DNA from: DASUBV01 sp963725175
GTDB taxonomy: Bacteria > Actinomycetota > Actinomycetes > Streptosporangiales > Streptosporangiaceae
DNA: 64,000 bases
Direction: 5' to 3'
NCBI GenBank assembly: GCA_963725175.1
Contig: CAVRXH010000006.1
Coordinates: 3,100,001-3,164,000 of the forward strand
Shown: in pieces, positions 26,473 through 35,403 of the stretch
Layout of the letters: every line of letters starts with the position of its first letter
How positions within the stretch are numbered: the stretch's first letter is position 1
Program-made: the position numbers and the translations under genes
The notes under the pieces: model-generated
Told to the model about the DNA's origin: nothing
Databases searched by the model: none
What the model saw: the letters and a program-made list of their open reading frames with translations, nothing else

Positions 26473-26922
26473 ATGGCCGAACCGGCAGGGCGGTACCCGG
26501 CAGGCAGCGCGACCAGCGAGGAATCCGTGGGAAGCCTCGTGTCCCTGGTGGTCAGGGACGTCACGCAGCTGGTCAGGTGCGAGCTAGACCTGGCCAAGAT
26601 CGAGCTCAAGGCTGACGTCAGGCGCCTCGGCGTGGGAGCCGTGCTGCTCGGCATCTCCGCGTTCGTCGGCTGTCTCATCCTGATGCTGCTCTGCTTCGCG
26701 CTGGCCTACGGCCTGATGGCGCTGGGCATCTGGGGCTGGGCGGCATTCCTGATCACCGCCGGCGCCTGCCTCCTGGTCGCCGCGCTGGCCGTCGGCGTGG
26801 CCGTGATCATGATGAAGCGGCTGGGCGGCCTGCCCAAGACCCGCAGGACCGTGCAGGACGACCTGGCGCTGCTGCGCCGCGGTGACGGGGCGAGCGCGCC
26901 GCCGCCAGCCCCCGTCAGGTAG
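26473..26922 (+). CDS. Phage-holin-like (DUF1469) small membrane protein
   Basis: A 149-residue protein with a soluble N-terminal amphipathic region (SVGSLVSLVVRDVTQLVRCE, then LDLAKIELK) and two strong hydrophobic segments (about residues 58-80 and 86-112), ending in a charged tail. The order is that of the actinobacterial holin-superfamily III/DUF1469 proteins; these are common in non-lytic contexts and usually not phage genes. ATG 26473 is preceded by GAGGGGAGAG. The next gene starts 2 bp after the stop, so it is in an operon with the epoxide-hydrolase-like gene. Confidence 0.8.
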   Translation: MAEPAGRYPAGSATSEESVGSLVSLVVRDVTQLVRCELDLAKIELKADVRRLGVGAVLLGISAFVGCLILMLLCFALAYGLMALGIWGWAAFLITAGACLLVAALAVGVAVIMMKRLGGLPKTRRTVQDDLALLRRGDGASAPPPAPVR

Positions 26923-26924
26923 CC

Positions 26925-27848
26925 ATGACCGCGCATGGCGACGCGCCGATCTACATCGACGGACCGTGGTCACACCGGTCGGTCAGCGCTAACGGCACGC
27001 GCTTTCACATCGCGGAGAGCGGGGACGGCCCGCTCATCCTGCTGCTGCACGGGTTCCCCGAGTTCTGGTGGACCTGGCGCGGGCAGCTCGCCTCGCTGGC
27101 CGCGGCCGGCTACCGGGTAGCCGCGCCCGACCTGCGCGGCTACGGCGGCAGCGACAAGCCGCCCCGCGGCTACGACCTGGTCACCGCCGCGTCCGATGCC
27201 GCCGGCCTGGTCCGCTCGCTCGGCGAGGCCAACGCGGTGATCGTCGGCCACGACTGGGGCGGCCTGACCGCCTGGACCATGGCCGCCTACTTCCCCAAGG
27301 TGGTACGCAGGCTCGTGGTGGTCTCGGTGCCGCACCCGATCCGGCTGCGCGGCGCGGTGCTTGGCGACCCGCTTGGCCAGGGCCGGCGCAGCGGCTACGC
27401 CCTGGGCTTCCAGCTCCCGATGCTGCCCGAGCGCCAGCTCCTGCGGGACGGCGCCCAGCGCGTCGGCCGGATGCTGTCCGCCTGGTCGGGTCCCGGCTGG
27501 CCGGACGCCGTCACCGAGCGGCGGTACCGGGACGCCATGCGGGTGCCGTCGGTGGCGCACTCCGCGCTGGAGTACCACCGCTGGTTCCTGCGCTCCCGGC
27601 TGCGTCCAGACGGGCTGCGCTACAGCAAGGTGATGCGGCGGCCGATCCAGGCGCCCACCCTGCACCTGCACGGGTCGCTGGATAGCTGCGTGCTGCCAAG
27701 CGCGGCGCGCGGCTCCGGGCGGTATGTGGACGCCCCCTACCGGTGGCGGCTCATCGACGGCGCCGGGCACTTCCCGCACGAGGAGACCCCCGATCGATTC
27801 GACTCGCAGCTCCTGTCCTGGCTCGCGGATCCCGAGCCGGAGCGCTAG
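26925..27848 (+). CDS. Alpha/beta hydrolase, epoxide-hydrolase/haloalkane-dehalogenase type
   Basis: A 307-residue alpha/beta hydrolase. HGFPEFWWTWR carries the oxyanion-hole HGFP motif, VGHDWGGL has an Asp nucleophile typical of epoxide hydrolases and haloalkane dehalogenases, and DGAGHFPHEE provides the catalytic His. The acid residue would lie in the HGSLDSCVLP segment. It has no signal peptide. It is the second gene of the operon and is followed after 3 bp by the DUF309 gene. Substrate is not predictable. Confidence 0.87.
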   Translation: MTAHGDAPIYIDGPWSHRSVSANGTRFHIAESGDGPLILLLHGFPEFWWTWRGQLASLAAAGYRVAAPDLRGYGGSDKPPRGYDLVTAASDAAGLVRSLGEANAVIVGHDWGGLTAWTMAAYFPKVVRRLVVVSVPHPIRLRGAVLGDPLGQGRRSGYALGFQLPMLPERQLLRDGAQRVGRMLSAWSGPGWPDAVTERRYRDAMRVPSVAHSALEYHRWFLRSRLRPDGLRYSKVMRRPIQAPTLHLHGSLDSCVLPSAARGSGRYVDAPYRWRLIDGAGHFPHEETPDRFDSQLLSWLADPEPER

Positions 27849-27851
27849 CTA

Positions 27852-28493
27852 ATGCCGGCCAAGGCCGGCGGCGGGCCGCCCGACGGCTCGCCACCGAACG
27901 CGGGCCGGGGCCGGGCGGACCGCGACAGTGCTGACCGCGACAGTGCTGACCGGGACAGCGCAGGCCGGGACAGCGCTAGCCGGGACAGCGCTAGCCGGGA
28001 CAGCGCTAGCCGGGACAGGGACCCGGCCGGGCGGGCCAGGAACGCGCGGCCAAGGGACAACCTCGGCAGGCCGCTGCCCAGGGGCGCCGCCGGCGAGGCG
28101 GTGACCCCGGACGGCCCGGCGCTTCCGCCGGGCCGGACCCTGGCTGCGGCGCAGCGCCTGATCGACGCCGGGCGGCCGTTCCACGCCCACGAGGTGCTGG
28201 AGGCGGCCTGGAAGGCCGGCCCGCCCGCCGAGCGGGAGCTATGGCGCGGGCTCGCCCAGCTCGCCGTCGGCCTGACCCACGCCAGCCGGGGCAACGCGCG
28301 CGGCGCCGCCGCGCTGCTGCGCCGGGGCGCCGAGCTGATCGACCCCTACGCCGACCGGCCGCACGGCGTGAACGCCGGCCAGGTAGCGGCCGCCGCCATC
28401 GCGCTGGCCACCAGGATCGACAAGGCCGGCCTCGACGGCCTGACCCCGGCGGACCTGCGGCTGACCCTGTACCGACCGGAAGCCGCGGACTAG
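27852..28493 (+). CDS. DUF309 family protein with repetitive N terminus
   Basis: A 213-residue protein. The C-terminal 130 residues hold the DUF309 core: AAQRLIDAGRPFHAHEVLEAAW, then ELWRGLAQLAVGLTHASRGNARGA, the HxxHE-type helix pair typical of this family. Function of DUF309 is unknown. The N-terminal 75 residues are a charged, disordered extension made largely of six 5-residue repeats DSA[D/G/S]R encoded by 15-bp units. The repeat extension is not part of the family fold. It is the third gene of the operon beginning at 26473. Confidence 0.75.
   Translation: MPAKAGGGPPDGSPPNAGRGRADRDSADRDSADRDSAGRDSASRDSASRDSASRDRDPAGRARNARPRDNLGRPLPRGAAGEAVTPDGPALPPGRTLAAAQRLIDAGRPFHAHEVLEAAWKAGPPAERELWRGLAQLAVGLTHASRGNARGAAALLRRGAELIDPYADRPHGVNAGQVAAAAIALATRIDKAGLDGLTPADLRLTLYRPEAAD
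27924..28013 (+). repeat. 15-bp coding minisatellite (DSASR) in the DUF309 gene
   Basis: Six in-frame 15-bp units related to GACAGCGCTAGCCGG run head to tail, the last three identical. The unit is similar to the repeat at the start of the NUDIX gene at 30461-30565 on the opposite strand (GACAGGGCCAGCGAG in the same phase). Confidence 0.92.
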
Positions 28494-28534
28494 CCCGCAC
28501 CGCCCAGGCGGATGCCGACGACGCCGGCCGGGCT

Positions 28535-29734
28535 CTAGCCCTGGCATTCCTGGGTGGAGACGGGGAGGGACTCCTGCTCGCCTCTGGCGGCGTCGCCGGA
28601 TACCTCGGATGCGGTCAGGGCGTAGCCGGTGTCGCGCAGCGAGACGGCCGCCGCGAACACCACGCCGTAGACGCGGCCGTCGGGGGCCAGCAGCGGCCCG
28701 CCTGAGTTACCCGGCCGCACCAACGCCCTGATCGGGTAGATCTGCCGCTTGACCTCGGAGTTCTGGTAGATGTTCGGGCCGATGGCGGACTCCGCGACGT
28801 CGAGCCGCGCCGCCACGGCGGTGAACGGCTGGTTCAGCGGGTAGCCGGCCACGATGGCGCTGGCCCCGTAGCCGGCGTGGTCGGCGAAGGACAGCGGCGG
28901 CGCGGTGAGCTGGGGCACGTCCAGCACCGCGAGGTCGCGCTGCGGGTCGTACAGCACGACGGAGGCGCGGTACTCGTGCCGGTTCTTGGTGTAGACGTCG
29001 GGTCCCTCGGTGACCCCGGCCACCACGTGCGCGTTGGTGAGCACATGGCCGGGCGAGATGACGAAGCCGGAGCCCTCGATCCGCCGCGAGCAGCTCGGCG
29101 CGATGCCGATGATCTTGACGATGCTCCGGGACGCCCTGGCCAGGCCACGGGAGCTGAGCACCGCCGGGTCCGGCGCCTTGACGGCCAGCGCGCTCTCCTC
29201 GCCCAGGGCGCTGAACACCTGGGTATAGGGACCGCTGGTGAGCAGGTCGCGCAGCGGCGGGAAGCCCGGCAGGTTCAGCGCGCTTCGCGGCATCAGCCGG
29301 TCCACTGTCTTGAGCACGACCGAGTCGTTGACCTGGGTCGAGATCTCCGGGAAGGGCGAGTAGGCGACGAACGAGCCGATCAGCCAGGCGACCAGGAGCA
29401 CGGCCACGACGTTGACCGCCGCGCCGCCGAGCGAGTCGATGACGGTGGCCGGGCGGCCCCTGACCCTGGACCGGACCGCCACGCCGAGGCCCGAGGCGAT
29501 GACCATGCCGATGACCGCGGCGGCGAACACCACCACGATCGCGATGAACGCCTGCCAGGGCAGGCTGCTGGCCATCGCGCGGGAGATCCGGGGGGCGAAG
29601 ATGGCACCAGCGGCGACGCCGCCGATGAACCCGGCGAAGCTGAGCACGCCGATGATGAAGCCCTGCCGGTACCCGGCTACCGCGAAGGCGGCGGCCAGCA
29701 CGAGGAGGATGAGGTCCAGCAAGTCACCCGGCAC
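28535..29734 (-). CDS. MarP-like membrane serine protease (CvpA + trypsin-like)
   Basis: A 399-residue protein matching mycobacterial MarP (Rv3671c) in layout. Four transmembrane helices of the CvpA/colicin V-production type fill residues 1-125, followed by a linker and a periplasmic chymotrypsin-like protease. His236 (TNAHVV), Asp267 (QRDLAV) and Ser344 (PGNSGGP) form the triad. Cys215 and Cys397 occupy the positions of the MarP regulatory disulfide. MarP is needed for acid and oxidative stress resistance in mycobacteria. The gene lies 53 bp downstream of the NUDIX gene on the same strand. Confidence 0.9.
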   Translation of the reverse strand: MPGDLLDLILLVLAAAFAVAGYRQGFIIGVLSFAGFIGGVAAGAIFAPRISRAMASSLPWQAFIAIVVVFAAAVIGMVIASGLGVAVRSRVRGRPATVIDSLGGAAVNVVAVLLVAWLIGSFVAYSPFPEISTQVNDSVVLKTVDRLMPRSALNLPGFPPLRDLLTSGPYTQVFSALGEESALAVKAPDPAVLSSRGLARASRSIVKIIGIAPSCSRRIEGSGFVISPGHVLTNAHVVAGVTEGPDVYTKNRHEYRASVVLYDPQRDLAVLDVPQLTAPPLSFADHAGYGASAIVAGYPLNQPFTAVAARLDVAESAIGPNIYQNSEVKRQIYPIRALVRPGNSGGPLLAPDGRVYGVVFAAAVSLRDTGYALTASEVSGDAARGEQESLPVSTQECQG

Positions 29735-29787
29735 GTGCTCAACCTATAGCGCTGCGCGGCGGGCCAGGCACGCCCGGCCACACCCGA

Positions 29788-30565
29788 TCATGGCCGCTCC
29801 GCCGGGCCGCTTTGCGGTGTGGCGACCGCCTGCGGCGGCACGCCGGTCACCTTGCTGGCGTCCCACGGCACCTCCCAGCCACCGAGCGCGAGCAGCCGGT
29901 CCACGACCAGCCCGGTGAACCCCCAGATGAGCATCCCGGCGACGCGGAAGGCCGGGCCGGCGTAGCCCGAGGTGAGCCGGACGCTGAGCCGGTTGGCCGG
30001 GTCGGCGAGGTCGGCAACCGGCACCCGGCGGACGGCGGTGACCTCGGTGTCGCCGGGCCCGACAGGACCCGGCTGGCGCCACCAGGCCAGCACCGGGGTC
30101 ACGCAGAAGGCGCTGCGGGAGATGTACAGGTCGGGCAGGACCGCGAGCACCTGCACGCCGGCCGGGTCGACCCTGGCCTCCTCGGCGGCCTCGCGCAGCG
30201 CGGCGCCCACCGGCCCGCCGTCGGCGGCGTCGATGGCGCCGCCGGGGAAGGCCGGCTGCCCGGCGTGCCGCCGCAGCCAGGGGCTGCGCTGCACCAGCAG
30301 CACATCGGGGCCGCCGTCCTGCTCGCCGAACAAGACCAGCACAGCGGACCTGCGGCCGCCGGACGGCGGCGGCGCCAGCACGTCGGGCACGGCCATCCGC
30401 TCGGCAGCGGCGGCCAGCCGGCGTCAGCCAGCCGGGGACTGGCGCCCCGGCGGCATCCTCGCTGGCCCTGTCCTCGCTGGCCCTGTCCTCGCTGGCCCTG
30501 TCCTCGCTGGCCCTGTCCTCGCTGGCCCTGTCCTCGCTAGCGCTATCCGCGCTGGCACTGCTCAC
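29788..30565 (-). CDS. NUDIX hydrolase, CoA-pyrophosphatase type (frameshifted near 30420)
   Basis: The catalytic frame contains GGRRSAVLVLFGE, the NUDIX upstream segment LRRHAGQPAFPGGAIDAADG and the NUDIX box GAALREAAEEARV, a combination typical of CoA diphosphatase (NudL-like) proteins. The shorter reading starting at 30396 lacks the usual N terminus. In the alternative frame a GTG at 30565 overlaps the nth stop (GTGA) and encodes SED-type repeats plus PVPGWLTP. One extra base at about 30418-30421 links this to LAAAAERM in the catalytic frame, giving 258 residues. The GTGA coupling and the family-like PGWLTP-LAAAAERM join support the longer gene. The frameshift is probably an error. Confidence 0.78.
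30461..30565 (-). repeat. 15-bp coding minisatellite spanning the NUDIX start codon
   Basis: Read on the minus strand, seven 15-bp units begin at the GTG start codon: two diverged units (xSSAS, ADSAS) then five identical GAGGACAGGGCCAGC units (EDRAS). The array starts exactly at the nth/NUDIX junction. It is related to the repeat at 27924-28013. Confidence 0.9.
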
Positions 30566-31269
30566 GAGAACGGGCCCGCCTTCACCAGCTTGCGCGCTAC
30601 GGCCTCGTCCGTGGGTCCCTCGCCGAAGGACGGGCAGAGGGCGGCGAGCCCGCAGGCGCCGCAGGCGGGCTTGCGAGCGTGGCAGACCCGGCGGCCGTGC
30701 CAGATCAGCCGGTGCGACAGCATCGTCCATTCCGACCGCGGGAACAGCGAGCCGACCTCCAGCTCGACCTTGACCGGGTCGGCCTGGGTGGTCCAGCCGA
30801 ACCGGCGGGACAGCCGCAGGAAGTGGGTGTCCACGGTGATCCCCGGCACCCCGAAGGCGTTGCCGAGCACCACGTTGGCCGTCTTGCGGCCGACGCCCGG
30901 CAGGGTGACCAGGTCGGCGAGCCGGCCTGGCACCTCGCCGCCGAAACGCTCACACAGCGCCTGGCCCAGGCCAAGGATCGAGTTGGTCTTGGCCCGGAAG
31001 AAGCCGGTGGACTGGATGATCTTCTCGACCTCGGCCCGGTCGGCGGCGGCGTAGTCGGCGGCCGTCCGGTACCGGGAGAACAGCACGGGCGTCACCATGT
31101 TGACCCGCTTATCCGTGCACTGCGCGGACAAGATGGTGGCCACCAGCAGCTCAAGCGGCGTGCTGAAGTCCAGCTCGCAGTGCGCGTCCGGGTAGAGCGC
31201 GGTCAGCTCCCGGTTGATCCGGCGAGCCCGGCGGACCAGGGCGGTACGCGACGCAGGCGGTGTAGGCAC
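30562..31269 (-). CDS. nth: Endonuclease III (DNA glycosylase/AP lyase)
   Basis: A 235-residue base-excision-repair enzyme that removes oxidised pyrimidines and cleaves the AP site. LSAQCTDKRVNMVTPVLF carries the catalytic Lys region, LPGVGRKTANVVLGNAF is the helix-hairpin-helix, TVDTHFLRLS carries the catalytic Asp, and CHARKPACGACGLAALC binds the [4Fe-4S] cluster (C-x6-C-x2-C-x5-C). All catalytic residues are present. Its TGA overlaps the GTG of the NUDIX gene, so the two are translationally coupled. Confidence 0.96.
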   Translation of the reverse strand: MPTPPASRTALVRRARRINRELTALYPDAHCELDFSTPLELLVATILSAQCTDKRVNMVTPVLFSRYRTAADYAAADRAEVEKIIQSTGFFRAKTNSILGLGQALCERFGGEVPGRLADLVTLPGVGRKTANVVLGNAFGVPGITVDTHFLRLSRRFGWTTQADPVKVELEVGSLFPRSEWTMLSHRLIWHGRRVCHARKPACGACGLAALCPSFGEGPTDEAVARKLVKAGPFS

Positions 31270-31278
31270 CGCTCTAGC

Positions 31279-31985
31279 CTACGCACCGCGGTGCACGGCG
31301 CAGGATGCCAGCGAGAACGGGGCGCTGCCGGGCGGGGCCGGCCTGGCCAGGTGCCGGCCAAGGACCACCACCGCGACGGAGTCCGCGCCGGACCGGCGCA
31401 GCGCCATCGCCGCGGACTGCGCGCTCGATCCGGTTGTCCAGGTGTCGTCGAGCAGCAGCACCCGCGCCCCTGGCAGCGGCCCGGCGGTGAACCGGTCGGG
31501 GTCCAGGTCCCGGTCGGCCGACCTGGCGCCCGGCCCGGTGCCAGTTCCGCCCACGGCAGCCGCAGGTACGGCTCGACCAGCGCCCGCAGCGGGTGCCGGC
31601 CGGCCCGGCCGCGACCGCTCGGCACCACGGCAGCGTGCGTCGGCCGGGTGCCAGCCGCCCAGCCGGCCGCCCGCCAGGCGCACTCGCCGTGCGCCCGCAG
31701 GAAGGCGATCAGCAGCAGGGTCAGCTCCTGCCCGGCCTGCGCCGCCTCGGGCAGGTCCGACTTGTATAACCAGAGCCGGCGCGCGTGCGGCCCGCCCTTC
31801 TCCGCATAGGCCACTGGCAGCACGACGCTGGCCATCGAGCCAGGCGCGCACTCGGCATGCAGGGCACAGGGAAAGCAGCGCGCGGTGCCGGCCCTGACCG
31901 GGCCGTGGCAGGTCCGGCACCGCGGCCCAGCACCAGGCGGCACCGCGCCAGGCGGCGCGGCCATCCGGGGCGGGTCGCGGTCCAC
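31279..31985 (-). CDS. ComF family phosphoribosyltransferase-like protein (frameshifted near 31532)
   Basis: The N-terminal frame has a zinc ribbon (CRTCHGPVRAGTARCFPC) and the PRTase core start YAEKGGPHARRLWLYKSD. After a break the other frame contains RSADRDLDPDRFT and the PRPP loop ARVLLLDDTWTTGSSAQSAA. Restoring one C at about 31532-31533 joins the frames into about 235 residues, the normal ComF length. ComF takes part in DNA uptake in competent bacteria. In actinomycetes its role is unclear. Start is GTG 31985 or ATG 31964. The stop lies 9 bp from the nth start, so both may be transcribed together. Confidence 0.83.
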
Positions 31986-32236
31986 GGCAGGACAGTACGA
32001 CGCCCTACTGACGCTGGATTCCGCCCAATTTAGGCTTGCTTGCCGTCGCGCTGCGGCGAGGCGATATTCTGGCCGGTAGTCCCGGTCAGCTGGCGATCGG
32101 CTTGGTAGGCGCCACCGTGATCCTTGACAGGGAGTAGCGCCAGCATCGTCGGCGAGCAGTGCCCGGACGGGGTGCGCCGCCTAGGGACGATCATGGCCAG
32201 CCTAGTTACGTGAAGTCAGAGTCGGGACGGGCCCTC

Positions 32237-33898
32237 ATGCGAATGTCAAGGACAGCCGCCCGAACGGCCGCCGCTGGCGAGCCGTCGGGAGAGGTGGCGA
32301 GCGGGGCCACGGCGAACGGCTCCGCCGTCCCCGCCGAGGCTGGCGGAGCCACCGCGGCGGCTGGCGACGAGTCCTCCGGCGGCCGGGCCGCCAGCTGGCC
32401 GGTCCGGCTGCTGGCGCTGGGCGGCCGCAACTGGCTCGCCACCATCCTGCTCATCCTGGGCCTGGCGCTGCGGGTGCTCGCCCAGGTGTCCTACTCCCCG
32501 GCGCTCGTCTACATCGACTCGGTGAAGTACCTGTACGGCGCCTGGCCGCAGGCCGACCCGGTGGGCTACGACGCGCCGCTCAAGGCGCTGCTGGCGATCG
32601 GGAACCTCGGCACCGTCGAGGCCGTCCAGCACGTGCTCGGGCTGGCCGTCGCCGTGCTCATCTATCTGGTCCTGGTCCGGCGCGGGGTGCCGCGCTGGCT
32701 GTCGGCGCTGGCCATGATGCCGGTGCTGCTCGACGGCTACCAGCTCCAGATGGAGTCCATGATCATGCCGGACGTCTGGTTCGAGGCGATGATCGCCATC
32801 GGCCTGGTCATCCTGCTGTGGAAGCCCCGGCCAGGGTTGTGGACCTGCGTGGCGGCCGGCCTGGTCCTGGGCGCGTCGGCGACCGTCCGCCAGGTCGGCG
32901 AGTGCCTGATCGCGCCGGCCGTGCTCTACCTGATCTTCGCCGCCGGCGGCTGGCGCGCGGCCATCTGGAAGAGCGGCGTGACCGTGCTCGCCTTCGCGGT
33001 GCCGATCGTCGCTTACTGCTCGGGCTCGTACGCGCTCAACGGCCACTTCTGGCTGTCCCGCAACGGGGACGAGGCGACCTACGGGCGGATGGCCGCGCTG
33101 GCCGACTGCGCCACCCTGAAGCTGCCGTCCTACGAGCGGCCGCTGTGCCCGACGGCTCGCGAGCAGGCGGCGGGCCCGGACTGGCTGGACCACTCGCTCA
33201 ACTCGCCGCTGCGCACCTACGTCGCCCCGGCGAGCCTGGTCCGGTCCAAGGTCGTCGGGAACTTCAACAAGCGGGTCGTCACCCAGCAGCCGCTGCGGGT
33301 GATCAGCCGGATCTCCGGCGACGCCTTCAAGCTGTTCGCCGTCACCCGGCACACCAGCCCCGGCGACACCCCGATCTACCGCTGGCAGTTCCAGTCGACC
33401 TACCCCAGCTACCTGCCGACGGTGCGCCTCGACAAGCAGGGCACGATCGTCCTCGGCCTCAAGCTGGGCGCTGCGGGCGGCCCGCTGATCTTCCGCAAGC
33501 TGGACACCGCTTACGGCGGCAACGCCCGGGCATGGACCCCCGGCGCCACGTTCCTGCGGCACTATCAGCTCGATGGCGGGTTCACGCCAGGGCCGCTGCT
33601 GCTGCTCTGCCTGCTGGCCGGCCTGGCCGGGGGGCTGACGGTGTTCCGCCGCCGGGCTAGCCAGGAGCAGCGGGCGCTGGCCAGGGGCGCGCTGCTATTC
33701 GTCAGCACCGCGGTGATCTTGCTGCTGATCTCCGACCTGTTCGAGTTCAGCTGGCGCTACCAGATCCCGGCGCTGGTCACGCTGCCGCCGGCGGGCGCCC
33801 TCGGCATCGCGGCCATCATCAGGTTCGCCCGGCGCAAGCGCGCCGACCGCGCCACCATCTCGGCCCAGGAGCCGCGGGTCGCCGCGCGGGCTGGATGA
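32237..33898 (+). CDS. Polytopic membrane protein, GT-C-like (first of a tandem pair)
   Basis: A 553-residue membrane protein with about ten hydrophobic segments and a disordered N terminus rich in Ala, Gly and Ser. The first extracytoplasmic loop contains ALVYIDSVKYLYG, with an Asp placed like the catalytic Asp of GT-C glycosyltransferases. Conserved blocks shared with the next gene include YGRMAALADCATLKLP, TRHTSPGDTPIYRWQFQ and DLFEFSWRYQIPALVTLPPA. I cannot assign a donor or acceptor; cell-envelope glycan synthesis is a guess. The ATG at 32237 (or 32243) was chosen over an upstream one lacking an SD. The stop overlaps the next start (ATGA). Confidence 0.65.
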   Translation: MRMSRTAARTAAAGEPSGEVASGATANGSAVPAEAGGATAAAGDESSGGRAASWPVRLLALGGRNWLATILLILGLALRVLAQVSYSPALVYIDSVKYLYGAWPQADPVGYDAPLKALLAIGNLGTVEAVQHVLGLAVAVLIYLVLVRRGVPRWLSALAMMPVLLDGYQLQMESMIMPDVWFEAMIAIGLVILLWKPRPGLWTCVAAGLVLGASATVRQVGECLIAPAVLYLIFAAGGWRAAIWKSGVTVLAFAVPIVAYCSGSYALNGHFWLSRNGDEATYGRMAALADCATLKLPSYERPLCPTAREQAAGPDWLDHSLNSPLRTYVAPASLVRSKVVGNFNKRVVTQQPLRVISRISGDAFKLFAVTRHTSPGDTPIYRWQFQSTYPSYLPTVRLDKQGTIVLGLKLGAAGGPLIFRKLDTAYGGNARAWTPGATFLRHYQLDGGFTPGPLLLLCLLAGLAGGLTVFRRRASQEQRALARGALLFVSTAVILLLISDLFEFSWRYQIPALVTLPPAGALGIAAIIRFARRKRADRATISAQEPRVAARAG

Positions 33899-35403
33899 TC
33901 TCCGCGCTGCGCCGCCGCGCCGCCGCCGTCGGCCCGGCGGCGCCCGAGACCCGGCCCGGGATCGCCCGGGTATTCAGCGCCGGCGGCCTGGCCGCCCTGG
34001 CCCGGCGGCACTGGCTGATCGGGCTGCTGCTGCTGGCTGGGCTGCTGCTGCGGCTCGCCGCCCAGCTCGCCTACCGGCCCGCGCTGTTCTATATCGACAC
34101 CATCAGGTACCTGTACTCGGCGCAGGGCAACGACCCGGTCGCCTACCGGCTGCCGCTGCGCGGCATCGCCGAGATCGCCAACCTCAACACGGTCGTCCTG
34201 GCCCAGCACCTGCTCGGGCTCGCCATGGCCATCGCCATCTACGCGCTGCTGGTCCGGCGCGGGGCGGCGCGCTGGCTGGCCGCGCTGGCCGCGGCCCCGG
34301 TACTGCTTGACGCCTACCAGCTCCAGGCCGAGCAGACGCTGATGCCCGACGTGCTGCTGGAAGCCGTCATCGTCGCCGGGATCGTCGCGCTGGCCTGGCG
34401 GCCGGCCGCCAGCCTGCCGGGCGTCATCGCCGGCGGGCTGATCCTGGGCTGCGCGGCGCCGGTCCGGCAGGTCGGCGAGATCCTCATCCTGCCCGCGCTG
34501 TGCTACGTGCTGGTGGCGTCCAGGGGCTGGCGCCGCACCATCGGAAACGCAGCGGTGCTGTGCGTGTCGTTCGTGCTGCCGATCCTGGTCTACTGCACCG
34601 CCGCCTACGTGGTGACCGGGCATTTCTGGCTCTCGCACACCGGCGTGACCACCACCTACGGCCGGATGGCCGCCGCCGCCGACTGCGCCACGCTGCGGCT
34701 GCCCGCCAGCGAGCGCGGGCTCTGCCCGACCCCGGCGCAGCGCGCGCTTGGCCCCGACGGTCTTGAGCACAGCCCGCGTTCCCCGCTGCGGGCCTACTAC
34801 CTGGATAAGTCGCTCGCGCCCGGCCGCGCGTCCGTGCTGGTGGAGAACTTCAGCCGGCAGGTGCTGCACCAGCAGCCGCTGAACGTGCTGCGTGCCTATG
34901 CCGGGGACGCGGTCAAGCTCTTCGCGCTAACCAGGCACACCAGTCCCGGCGACACCCCGGTCTCCCGGTGGCAGTTCCAGGCGCGCTACCCGTTCTACCC
35001 GCCGCACGCCTCGCGCGGCGTGGTCGACTCGGCGGCGGCCCGGTTCGGCGGCGGCAAGCCCGCGGTCTGGCGGCCGGTCGCGAAGTTCCTGCGGGCCTAC
35101 CAGCTGCACGGCGGCTATACGCCAGGCCCGCTGTTCGCGCTGGCCGTGCTGCTCGGGCTGGCCGGGTCGCTGACGCTGCTGCGGCGGCGGGACGATGCGG
35201 CCCGGCAGCTCGCCCGTGCCTGCCTGCTGTTCTGGGTGGCCGCGGTGAGCCTGCTGGCCATCTCGGACCTGTTCGAGTTCTCCTGGCGGTACCAGCTCCC
35301 CGCCCTGGTGACCCTGCCGCCCGCCGCGGCGGCTGGCCTGGCGTGCCTGATCGCCGCCCTCCGGCGGCGTCACGCACCCGCCGCCGACACCGATCTCCCC
35401 TAG
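33895..35403 (+). CDS. Polytopic membrane protein, GT-C-like (second of a tandem pair)
   Basis: A 502-residue paralogue of the preceding gene, arranged head to tail through an ATGA overlap. It has the same hydrophobic layout and the same blocks (LFYIDTIRYLYSAQG, YGRMAAAADCATLRLP, TRHTSPGDTPVSRWQFQ, DLFEFSWRYQLPALVTLPPA). It lacks the long N-terminal extension. The pair arose by tandem duplication and probably forms a complex or acts in sequential steps. Its stop overlaps the corA stop by 3 bp on the opposite strand. Confidence 0.65.
   Translation: MISALRRRAAAVGPAAPETRPGIARVFSAGGLAALARRHWLIGLLLLAGLLLRLAAQLAYRPALFYIDTIRYLYSAQGNDPVAYRLPLRGIAEIANLNTVVLAQHLLGLAMAIAIYALLVRRGAARWLAALAAAPVLLDAYQLQAEQTLMPDVLLEAVIVAGIVALAWRPAASLPGVIAGGLILGCAAPVRQVGEILILPALCYVLVASRGWRRTIGNAAVLCVSFVLPILVYCTAAYVVTGHFWLSHTGVTTTYGRMAAAADCATLRLPASERGLCPTPAQRALGPDGLEHSPRSPLRAYYLDKSLAPGRASVLVENFSRQVLHQQPLNVLRAYAGDAVKLFALTRHTSPGDTPVSRWQFQARYPFYPPHASRGVVDSAAARFGGGKPAVWRPVAKFLRAYQLHGGYTPGPLFALAVLLGLAGSLTLLRRRDDAARQLARACLLFWVAAVSLLAISDLFEFSWRYQLPALVTLPPAAAAGLACLIAALRRRHAPAADTDLP

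Noticed and set aside
26905..27120. Alternative small frames inside the alpha/beta hydrolase gene
   Set aside because: Shadow frames; the hydrolase frame carries all family motifs.
29744..30730. Long minus-strand frame covering the repeat and the NUDIX region
   Set aside because: Only the repeat-PVPGWLTP part belongs to a gene (N terminus of the NUDIX protein); the rest is a shadow, as the catalytic motifs lie in another frame.
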